Part shown: one piece after another, positions 55,470 to 64,000 of the stretch
Numbering within the stretch: the first letter of the stretch is position 1
How the letters are laid out: every line of letters starts with the position of its first letter
DNA from: Cherax quadricarinatus
Taxonomy: Eukaryota > Arthropoda > Malacostraca > Decapoda > Parastacidae
Length of the DNA stretch: 64,000 bases
NCBI RefSeq assembly: GCF_038502225.1
Contig: NC_091303.1
Span: 27,194,830-27,258,829, forward strand
Reading direction: 5' to 3'
The notes under the pieces: generated by a model
The model's input: the letters and a program-made list of their open reading frames with translations, nothing else
Told to the model about the DNA's origin: nothing
Database searches by the model: none
Translations under genes and position numbers: made by a program

Positions 55470-56448
55470 TGTAAGGGAAAAGTTCAACAGATAGGAGTAG
55501 CAATATAGTAACAATAGTTTCATTACCGGCTACTAGTTAAGGTAGGGTAAGTCACGCTCCTGCCTTTCTTCCCCCTCCCCGAAAGTGATAGTTTCATTGC
55601 CGGCTACTAGTTAAGGTAGGGTCAGTCTAGCTCCCGCTATCCCTTCCCCTCCCTCTTCCCCCCCCCCTCGAAAGGTGACGTATGGGGCTCTGGTCAAACA
55701 GTAAATCACTCGACTCACAGCTCCCAACACTACTGTAAGTACATGCCTGCCTTGTATTCTAGTGGATTTATTGGTTAAAAGCTTCACTTTTGACCAATAA
55801 TAAACTTAGTCCTTTCAGTCTTGCTCTAGGTTTACTGTTGTAATAATCACCACGTCTTTTGAGTAATGTGCACTGCCATGGAAAGTGATTATTTAAGCAG
55901 TGGGTAACCTGTCTATCTTTTCAGCTTGGATGACAGTGAGGGTCACCTGTCAATCAACGAGAAGAACAGGAGAAGGACTAACGTCCAGAGACTTCCCCAT
56001 TTTGGATCTAACTATCTGTGTACCTGTATGAAATTGCAGGACGTAACCCCACATCATTGCAGCGGTAAAGAACCTGCTTTCCTGTCATCGGGATACTACT
56101 CACGGCGTTAATCTGTGAAGAACTAGCCAGTGGTGGTCACCAACACCTGCGACCCCCCCCCCCCATCATCAGCAACGGCTACGATTTCAACAACAGTGTC
56201 ACCAACACCAGACACCCATATACATATTAGCGTTGAATTCAGTTATCATTTATATTTTTCATTTTTCATTTTCTTTAATGTAGGATTAATATTTCATATT
56301 TAAGTGTTTTATATTTTATATTTTCTATATATTAAAGTGTTTATGTTTGTCTGTTATTATTTCTTTTTCTATTCACTAATTTTCCTGAGGAGGAGTCAGC
56401 CTGAGTAATACTGACTGAAGTTGTTACAGGGCTGAGTAAGCCTTCACA
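55470..56448 (+). repeat. 5' LTR of gypsy element 2
   Basis: TGTAAGGG...CCTTCACA, about 979 bp. Contains an internal tandem duplication of ATAGTTTCATT(A/G)CCGGCTAC (about 55515 and 55588). The first 66 bp agree with 63838-63904. Confidence 0.85.
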
Positions 56449-56450
56449 AG

Positions 56451-56468
56451 TGGCGACCTTGCCAGGAT
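56451..56468 (+). promoter_or_regulatory. Primer-binding site
   Basis: TGGCGACCTTGCCAGGAT two bases after the LTR end. TGG pairs with a tRNA CCA end; tRNA not identified. Confidence 0.6.
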
Positions 56469-57016
56469 CAACTCTACTGAATCAAGATTCAACTCCATCT
56501 CGAATCTACCATTGGAACTTCAACGCCGCATACCACAGACGGTTACCACCAGCCATGAGTAATCATTCTCTATGGTAGGACTACGGTACAGGTATTTAAA
56601 AGATTTGGTGATTGTTATAGTCTCAATTTATTGTAAGTCAAGTCAGGCAGGATATAATAGTTAATTCTGCCACTTTTTCATGTGAGCTTGAAACACTTTG
56701 GAGGATTAGACTCTAGGGACCCGAGATTTTCCAGTGACAACTTGTTTCATTGAGCTCTTTATTATATCAAGGGAACTGTCATAAGACACGCTTGATTTGT
56801 TGGTGAGAAGACTGGATGGTCAAGGGACCCCATTCTACTTACTGTTTGCTCGGAGCCAGCATAGAACCCTTCGTTTTCGTTAATACATATTGTTTAATTG
56901 AAGCAGGGATCAAGCCCTCTGGTTTATTTACAGTTTGAGCGGAGCAGGAATTGAACCCTCCGTTTTCTTTAATACCCGTTTCATTTCCCCTGATAGTTTA
57001 AGTTATTCTTGCAAGT

Positions 57017-58552
57017 ATGGATGAATACCAGTTTTGGATGAACGCTGGAAGTAAGTTAGGAATAACAGGGAAAAATTTAGAATCTTTCATTAGTGATAAG
57101 ATCCAGGAAAGACTTGAAAGAGAGAGAATTGAGAGAGAAGAAAGACAGTTAGAAAGGGAAAGAGAAGAGAATAAGGAGAGAGAGAGAATCAAAAGAGAAG
57201 AGAAAAAGGAGAGAGAGAGGGAATTGAGAGAGAAATCCGAGAAAGACAGTTAGAAAGAGAGCGAGAAGACCAAAAAGAGCGTGATAGACTTGATCGTGAG
57301 GAAAGAGCTTGGGAACGTGAGGAACAAGCTAAGATACGTGAAGAACAAGTTAAATTAAGAGAACTTGAGGAAAGAGAAAAGGATCGCGAGCTCGAAAAAT
57401 CTCGCCTTGAATTAGAGAATAAAAAGTTAACTTTTACACAACAACAATTAGAGGAAGGAGTAATGGAACAACGTGCAGCTAGTACACATATTCCAACACC
57501 TAATTTACCTCCCTTCACAGAGGGGGAAGACATAACTTCTTACATTATCAGGTTTGAAAATACCGCTACCCTCTGTGAATGGCCTGCTGACACCTGGGCT
57601 ACCAGGTTAGGAATGTTATTTTCTGGTACAGCCTTAAATATCTATGCAACTTTGTCGCAGGATATCATATGTAATTATAACCTACTGAAGAAGGCAATCC
57701 TTAAAGCATATCAAAAAACCACTAATTCTTACAGGAAAGATTTCCGTTATGCCACCTTACAGCCTGGCCAGAACTTTCAACAGTTACAGGTAACACTCTT
57801 TCGTTTGTTCGACTTTTGGATAGAGAGTTCAGGAATTGATCACAGTTATGAATCTCTTCGAGACTTCATGGTTGCTGACCAGTTCCTGACAGCTCTTCCT
57901 CACCAAATACGAACATTCATCAGAGAACGTAACCTGATTAAAGCTGAGGAAGTTGCTGAGGCTGCTGACCTGTATGCTGAGGCTCACAATTCCTATAAAG
58001 ACCTAAAGGGATTGAACCCTAAGGGCAAGGGTTCACCAGACCTTAAGAAATCAAAGCCTCTAGTGGAAAGTAAAATGACTTCTTTTATTCCTGTTTGTCA
58101 TTTGTGTGGTGTTAAGGGACATAAACGTCCAGATTGTCCTTCTAAGAAGGTCCAAAAAGTTGGAAGATGTTTTAAAGACTGTAATGACCAAGCACCCTTC
58201 TGTTCAGGAACAGTTAATGGACTTAATGTATCTACCATTTTACGAGACACTGGATGCACATGTATAGTAATTTCTGATAAGCTGTTCCCTAATCTTAAAG
58301 AAACTCATTCCTCTGCTATACTTTCAGACTACTTGGGCCGTACAGACACTTTTCCTACCATCCGTTGTTACATTAGGTCTAAATGGTTCACAGGTTGGTC
58401 TGAAGCCGTACTAGCTCCCATCACTTCTTGCTCCGTACTAATAGGTATTGTAAAAGGTGCCATTCTTCCTTCTGAGGTTGACCTTTCATCACCAAAGATG
58501 GACATAGGTGTTTCAGATACTCTTCCTGTAGAATCGGAGAAGCCCCTCTTAA
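57017..58552 (+). pseudogene. Gag-protease of gypsy element 2
   Basis: ATG 57017 (MDEYQFWMNAGSKLGITGKN) leads into a long Glu/Arg coiled-coil. A 1-nt frameshift near 57228 moves the frame; the second frame runs to the TTAA insertion. A capsid-like block (FTEGEDITSYIIRFENTATL) and one CCHC knuckle CHLCGVKGHKRPDC are present. The protease keeps its active site (ILRDTGCTCIVIS) and flap-like region. The natural stop is not present: the frame ends at TGA just inside the piggyBac insertion. Confidence 0.85.
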
Positions 58553-58901
58553 CCCTTTGACTGTCGCGGTCATATATGTACGTCATAGGAGATACAGTGT
58601 TTGACGTATCTATACGCATAAATTCTAGCGGCTTCAAATCAAGCAGGAGAAAGCTGGTAGGCCCACATGTGAGAGAATGGGTCTCCATGGTCAGTGTGCA
58701 CCATATAAAAAAAATCGGGGAGCCAGTGGTGCATTGTGGGAATACCATTTCAGTCGTCCTTTTTCAGCATGTCTAGCGGTAAGAAATATGTGACTTCCCT
58801 GCAAATCTGGGACTCTTCTCTTCCCAAGTGATGCTCTAACACAGATGGAAGTGTCAATGAAGATCAATTTCATGATTTCGAGGAGTTTGAGACCAAAAGC
58901 A

Positions 58902-59300
58902 ATGGAGGAGGTGGAGGAGGAGGAGGAGGAAGAGGAGGAGGAAGAAGAGGAGGAGGAAGAAGAGGAGGAAGAAGAAGAAGAGGAAGAAGAAGAGGAGGAA
59001 GAAGAGGAGGAGGAAGAAGAGGAGGAGGAAGGAAGGAGGAAGAGGAAGGAAGGAGGGAGGAGGAGGAAGGAGGGAGGAGGAGGAAGGAGGGAGGAGGAGG
59101 AAGGAGGGAGGAGGAGGAAGGAGGGAGGAGGAAGAAGGAGGGAGGAGGAAGAAGGAGGGAGGAGGTGGGAGGGAGGAGGAGGAAGGAGGGAGGGAGGAAG
59201 GAGGGAGGAGGAGGAAGGAGGGAGGGAGGGAGGAGGAGGAAGGTGGAAGGTGGAAGGAGGAGGAGGAGGAAGAAGAAGAAGAAGAAGAAGAAGAAGAATA
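58902..59300 (+). repeat. GGA/GAA/GGAAGGAGG microsatellite
   Basis: About 400 bp of purine repeats including GGAGGAAGGAGGGA units. Long frames across it are composition artefacts. Confidence 0.95.
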
Positions 59301-59486
59301 AGAATAATAATAATACCTAATACCTAATAATAATAATATGTAATAATATGTTCCCTTGAGGCATGAAAACAGTTCACCCCATGACAGTGACAAGATAAGG
59401 GGAGATAACATCTGATAAGAGCTGACCTTTGATGAGCGTAAACGAGGGTGGAGGGAGGGGGGCAGCTGTCCATCTGTCAAGAGCCA

Positions 59487-59661
59487 GGAGGAGGAGGAGG
59501 AGGAGGAGGAGGAGTAGGAGGAGGAGGAGGAGGAGGAGGAGGAGGAGGAGGAGGAGGAGGAGGAGGAGGAGGAGGAGAAGAAGGAGGAGAAGGAGAAGAA
59601 GGAGGAGAAGGAGGAGGAGGAGGAGGAGGAGGAGGAGGAGGAGGAGGAGGAGGAGGAGAAG
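59487..59661 (+). repeat. GGA microsatellite
   Basis: About 175 bp of GGA with GAA interruptions. Confidence 0.95.
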
Positions 59662-60344
59662 ATGACGACGAACAAACATTTGTCTGTCTGTCTATTTGTC
59701 TGTCTGCCAAACTCCCTGTCTATCTGTCTAGCTCTGTCTCAGAGAGAGCCACAAGACTGTCATCATCACGTTTACTCACATCTTCAAGCAGAGTATAGCA
59801 CTTTGTCTGGATTTTTTGGGTTATCCTAGGTAATTTACACTATGTATAGTTGTATTTATGTGTACCTGTGAGACAGAGATAGACAGAGAGAGAGAAAGAG
59901 AGACAGATTGAAAGAGATAGAATGAGGGATAAAGATAATTAGATAGAATGGAGGGGGAAGCAGCATCCGACCCCATTGTTTTGACAGCCGTAGGGGGAGT
60001 GAGTAATGAGACAATATGTCATTTTGACAGCTGCCGACTCCTGACTCAAAACAATTATAAGCCACACACTCGCACACAAGACAAGCTTGCTGAAGGGTGA
60101 TAATAGCAGTTTTATGAAAGTATCTAGTGACTATATATGTGTATATATATTATAGAAACCAGAAGCAAGAAGGGAAGGCAGGAATGAAGGAAGGACTAGA
60201 TGAAAGGAAGGAAAAAAGTAATGAAGGACAGATGAAGGAATGTAGGAAGAGAGGTGGAATGCCCTCCAGGTAGCCTCCAGGTAGGAAAGGAATGAAGGAA
60301 ATTAGGAAGGAATGATGACACACGACCATTTACCTAGGATAACT

Positions 60345-61236
60345 ACATAACACAACTGCCTGCTAATACTTTGAAGAAAACTGCTCAGACGAGGTGTTTT
60401 GTCTTTGCACATAAAAAAAAATTCAACAAAAATGCACACACACTGATTTTATGTGTGAGAGTGTAAAACACCACTGTGTATGACACCATGTTTTATGTGT
60501 GAGAGTGTAAAACACCACTGTGTATGACACCATGTTTTATGTGTGAGGAGTGTAAAACACCACTGTGTATGACACCATGTTTTATGTGTGAGGAGTGTAA
60601 AACACCACTGTGTATGACACCATGTTTTATGTGTGAGAGTGTAAAACACCACTGTGTATGACACCATGTTTTATGTGTGAGGAGTGTAAAACACCACTGT
60701 GTATGACACCATGTTTTATGTGTGAGAGTGTAAAACACCACTGTGTTTGACACCATGTTTTATGTGTAAGAGTGTAAAACACCACTGTGTATGACACCAT
60801 GTTTTATGTGTAAGAGTGTAAAACACCATTGTGTATGACACCATGTTTTATGTGTGAGGAGTGTAAAACACCACTGTGTATGACACCATGTTTTATGTGT
60901 GAGGAGTGTAAAACACCACTGTGTATGACACCATGTTTTATGTGTGAGGAGTGTAAAACACCACTGTGTATGACACCATGTTTTATGTGTGAGAGTGTAA
61001 AACACCATTGTGTATGACACCATGTTTTATGTGTGAGGAGTGTAAAACACCACTGTGTATGACACCATGTTTTATGTGTGAGAGTGTAAAACACCATTGT
61101 GTATGACACCATGTTTTATGTGTGAGGAGTGTAAAACACCACTGTGTATGACACCATGTTTTATGTGTGAGAGTGTAAAACACCACTGTGTATGACACCA
61201 TGTTTCACAGAGTTCCACAAGCTGCAGAACTTCTAG
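60345..61236 (+). pseudogene. piggyBac transposase C-terminus with tandem Cys-rich units
   Basis: Begins QLPANTLKKTAQTRCFVFAH, the zinc-domain start. The second half of the domain is repeated as a 45-bp unit (FMCEECKTPLCMTPC) and ends FTEFHKLQNF, TAG 61234-61236. Nine of 17 units are 44 bp, shifting frame, so no continuous protein results. Confidence 0.85.
60447..61202 (+). repeat. Minisatellite of 17 units, 44/45 bp
   Basis: Unit TTTTATGTGTGAGGAGTGTA..., encoding FMCEECKTPLCMTPC in frame. Units 3, 4, 6, 10, 11, 12, 14 and 16 are 45 bp; the others lack one base at GAGGAG and are 44 bp. 8x45 plus 9x44 is 756 bp, exactly the span. Confidence 0.92.
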
Positions 61237-61715
61237 GAATATATTCAGTGACTGTATATTGGTATATATATTATAGAACAATAGTAATAAACAATTTTTT
61301 GTATTGTTTGTTTTTGTAAACAAGTTTTGTAAACAATATATTGATAATTATGTTTGTGTGCTTATTGTGTTGTATACAACGAGTGTATATATGTACATTG
61401 CACCTTACTTTGGTCTCACAGGCCACATAAGTTATGTGAAAAAATAAAATAGTGAAAAAAACAACAAACCTTCAAATACAAGTAAACTAAAGTTTACCGG
61501 GTGAGCGGCAGTCGCCGCTGTTGCCATACGTGGCTCATTTTCTGCAAACTTCATGCCTCTATATCTCGGTAAGTACTGATGGGAAAAATTTTTTGGGGAC
61601 TAAAACAATCAGAAAAATAATCTTAACATTTTCATAAGAAAAAATAATTTTTTTTTTCGAATATTTTGCGACACCAGGAGACACTTCAGGATTGGGCCCT
61701 TCGACAGTCAAAGGG

Positions 61716-63743
61716 CTCCCTTAAACCTAAGGAGTGGCATCGTTACCTACCCTGTGCTTTGTTTGCCATGAGGGAAGTTCCCAGTGACTCATTGGGGTTT
61801 TCACCTTTTGAACTTCTCTATGGTAGACAGGCCAGAGGTCCACTGTCCATCCTTCATGACTTATGGACTAATGAGGAGGTAAATGCTGAGGTTCAGTCTT
61901 CTTACCAGTTTCTCCTTGACCTTAGATCCAAACTTGAGGAGACCTCTGACAGTTTCGAAAAACCTAAGTTTGTCAATGGACCAGTACAAAACCTATTTTG
62001 ATTCCAAAAGTCAGAGGAAAAGTTTTAAAGTAGGAGACGAAGTTCTTGTACTTTTGCCGATTAAGTCAAATAAATTATTAGTAGCATGGAAAGGTCCGTA
62101 TAAGGTATTAAAAATTTGTGGGAAAGTTGACTACCTCATAGAAGTCAAGGGGAAACCTAAGCTTTATCATATCAACATCCTTAAGAAATATTACCGAAGA
62201 AATTCGGTTAACTGCCTTAATAACTTTGACTTAGTTTTTCCACACGAACTTGATAAGACAACTGAAGAATGTAAGGTGTGCGTAATTGACACCTCTAACT
62301 TAGACTATGATGAAGAACTACATGACTTGGTGACTCTTGACCACTCGGACGCAACCAACATTAATATTAATGAATCTTTGGATGACCATAAGAGACATGA
62401 ACTACTTCAATGTGTGAGTAACTTTTCAGACGTCTTTACTGATATTCCAGGTGTTACCTCCACGGTAGTCCATAAGATTGACTTAGTGATGGACAATCCT
62501 ATCAAACGGAAATTATACCCAGTTCCAGTTCACCTTAGGGATGCATTTGACCGAGAGGTAGACAAATTATTAAAACTAAAGATCATTGAACCTTCAGTAT
62601 CTGCATATTGCTCACCAGTAGTCATGGTTAAGAAGGAGGATAATTCATATAGACTTGCTATTGATTTCAGAGGCCTTAATGCTATAACTCGGTGGGATGC
62701 TGAGCCTATGCCCTTAATAGATAGCGATCTACACAAATTTTATGACTCTTCCTTCTTTTCAGAGATTGATATTGCGCAGGCATATCATCAAGTAATGTTA
62801 GATCCTTCTTCTAAGCAGTACACCGCTTTTCCTACACACCAAGGACTGATGCAGTATAGAACTATGCCCTTCGGTTTGGTAACTGCCTGTGCTACCTACA
62901 TGAGACTGATGAGAAAGGTCTTGGGTAATATGCCAAATGTTTCAGTTTATTTTGATAACATTTACGTAATGACATCCACGTGGTACGAACATATCCAAAC
63001 ATTAACATCAGTTTTGCGTAGGTTACGCTCACATGGCCTCACTGCCAAACCGAAGAAATGCTTCCTTGGGTATAACAAGATTAGATATCTTGGACTGATA
63101 CTTTCTAATAACTCTCTGCAGCCTCTCCCCAGTAAGATCAAAGCTTTATTAGAATTTAAATTCCCCAAAACCCAGAAGCTTTCTTGGTTCTGTAAATTTT
63201 TATGCACGGTTTATCCCGAACCTTACTGATCTTACAGGCACCTTATCTGACTTCCTTAAAAAGTCTGTGAAGGAACCTCTTGAACTTTCCGATGTAGCTC
63301 GGGAAAAGTTTAATGAGATTAAAAGTATCTTTTCGAAAGACCCTATACTTAAGATTCCTGATATTAATAAAACATTTTGTTTGAGAACTGATGCCTTCAA
63401 TACTGGCTTAGGTGCAGTGTTACTACAATACCATGATGGTACTCCCTTCCCTGTATGCTTCCTAAGTCGGAAACTCCTTCCCGCAGAAACAAGATACTCC
63501 ACAATAGAAAAGGAATGTTTAGCACTTGTGTGGGGTATCTCCAAACTTAAATTTTATTTGCTGGGAAAAGAATTCATTTTAGAAATGGACCAGAAACCTT
63601 TGATATACCTAGAAACTTTTAAGGGAACCAACAGTCGCCTCTTGAGGTGGACATTGGCACTCCAGGCTTTTAAGTTCCATATTGTGTATATCAATGGTTC
63701 ATCCAATTATTTCTCTGACTGGTTAAGTCGTGACAGTCAGTAG
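61716..63743 (+). pseudogene. Integrase C-terminus, RT and RNase H of gypsy element 2
   Basis: Integrase tail: EWHRYLPCALFAMREVPSDS, SPFELLYGRQARGPL and, after a frameshift near 61960, VGDEVLVLLPIKSNKLLVAW ... YHINILKKYY. RT follows: YCSPVVMVKKEDNSYRLAID, FSEIDIAQAYHQV (Asp) and MPFGLVTACATYMRL. The catalytic box is YFDN instead of a double Asp (near 62950). After a second frameshift (about 63188), RNase H has RTDAFNTGLGAVLL, TIEKECLALVWG and LEMDQKPLIYL, stopping at 63743. The integrase catalytic core is missing at the piggyBac junction. Confidence 0.88.
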
Positions 63744-63827
63744 AAGATTTGTTGCCTTACGCGACTTCCACATGTTAGAACTTTTTCCTCGCCTATTCTT
63801 CTAATACTCCTTGACCATAAGTCTTGG

Positions 63828-63837
63828 TATGGGGGAG
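63828..63837 (+). promoter_or_regulatory. Polypurine tract
   Basis: GTATGGGGGAG (about 63827-63837) abuts the 3' LTR start TGTGAGGG. Only 94 bp separate it from the RNase H stop, so no integrase gene lies downstream. Confidence 0.7.
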
Positions 63838-63908
63838 TGTGAGGGAAAAGTTCAATAGATAGAAGTAGCAATATAGTAACAATAGTTTCATTACCGGCTA
63901 CTAGTTAA
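63838..63908 (+). repeat. 3' LTR of gypsy element 2, start
   Basis: TGTGAGGGAAAAGTTCAATA ... CCGGCTACTAGTTAA agrees with the 5' LTR start apart from a few substitutions. Interrupted at its TTAA by a piggyBac-type MITE. Confidence 0.85.
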
Positions 63909-64000
63909 CCCTTTCAGGGTCCAAGGCCCAAATCTGGAGTCACACACCAGTGTCCAAGAATTTAAAAAAAAAAAATTTGTTATTTTTTCTTATGAAATCG
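63909..64000 (-). mobile_element. piggyBac-type MITE 5, left end (runs off the window)
   Basis: TTAA (63905-63908), then CCCTTTCAGGGTCCAAGG and the A-rich/ATTTTTTC block as in MITE 2. The uninterrupted site exists in the 5' LTR at 55535-55545. Confidence 0.85.

Larger units (their letters stand above)
58553..61715 (+). mobile_element. piggyBac-derived non-autonomous element with amplified C-terminus
   Basis: The left TTAA (58549-58552) is followed by CCCTTTGACTGTCGCGG. Decamers are mutated (ATATATGTAC at 58572-58581, GTATCTATAC at 58605-58614). The start codon at 58769 gives MSSGKKYVTSLQIWDSSLPK and stops. Then come GGA repeats, the filler shared with 42311-44043, a transposase C-terminus with 17 tandem units, and a 3' end to GACAGTCAAAGGG (61715). 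On the right TTAA is displaced by CTCCC. Confidence 0.85.
55470..64000 (+). mobile_element. Ty3/gypsy LTR retrotransposon 2 (runs off the window)
   Basis: 5' LTR, primer site, gag-protease, a nested piggyBac derivative (58553-61715), integrase C-terminus, RT, RNase H, polypurine tract and the start of the 3' LTR. Integrase precedes RT. At least three frameshifts and a deletion, so not functional. Confidence 0.9.

Noticed and set aside
55926..56111. Open frame inside the gypsy 2 LTR
   Set aside because: LTR sequence, no motif.
58845..59798. Long purine-repeat open frames on both strands
   Set aside because: Microsatellite artefacts inside a non-autonomous piggyBac element.
60447..61202. CRISPR-like array of regular repeats
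   Set aside because: Units are contiguous without spacers, derive from transposase codons, and the genome is eukaryotic.
1..64000. tRNA, rRNA or bacterial-style operons
   Set aside because: No cloverleaf, rRNA core or ribosome-binding-site pattern was seen by eye; a tRNA scan would be needed to exclude small RNA genes.

Overview
The window is eukaryotic, almost certainly from an arthropod with a large, repeat-choked genome. A decapod crustacean is my best inference, from the repeat families and the intron size; no sequence search was possible. Nearly all long open frames belong to transposable elements. The one host gene I can support is on the minus strand: two exons (53542-53715 and 41536-41688) with proper splice signals and matching phase, separated by an 11.85-kb intron. 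They resemble the C-terminus of a cyclin-D1-binding protein 1 (GCIP) homologue.

Layout, left to right. 1-590: 3' end of a piggyBac-type element. 1.3-5.5 kb: Tigger/pogo elements, a Penelope fragment and a decayed RTE-like LINE. 5.5-10.2 kb: a CR1/jockey-group LINE split by a piggyBac copy (7214-10146). 10.2-18 kb: a CR1 LINE split by a recent LTR retrotransposon (11069-17759, two 830-bp LTRs, target duplication ACAAG). 18.1-19.5 kb: a Penelope-like element with 372-bp inverted arms. 20-25 kb: Tigger and LINE pieces, then a piggyBac copy that carries an LTR element inside it and is cut off by another Penelope fragment. 25.5-28.9 kb: LINE ORF1 debris and an RTE LINE holding a 1-kb piggyBac MITE that itself holds a second one. 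30.8-38 kb: an RTE-like LINE split by an apparently intact piggyBac (32170-35083, 738-aa transposase). 38.1-40.4 kb: two more piggyBac MITEs. 41.5-53.7 kb: the host intron, with MITEs, a microsatellite-bearing piggyBac derivative and a nearly intact 6.6-kb I-type LINE. 53.8-55.3 kb: two LINE 3' ends with a small SINE-like insert. 55.5-64 kb: a second Ty3/gypsy element interrupted by a 3.2-kb non-autonomous piggyBac and, in its 3' LTR, by one more MITE.

Main themes. (1) At least 14 piggyBac-type ends share one 5' architecture: a GTA-N4-TAC decamer 19-20 bp from the tip and a second 32-34 bp further in. The decamer core differs between groups but matches within an element, and it co-varies with the TIR. 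(2) Two different gypsy elements place integrase before reverse transcriptase (Gmr1-type order). (3) One piggyBac derivative has its Cys-rich C-terminal coding unit amplified 17 times. (4) Penelope ends carry hammerhead-like folds. (5) TTAA duplications and in-frame empty sites give a clear nesting chronology.
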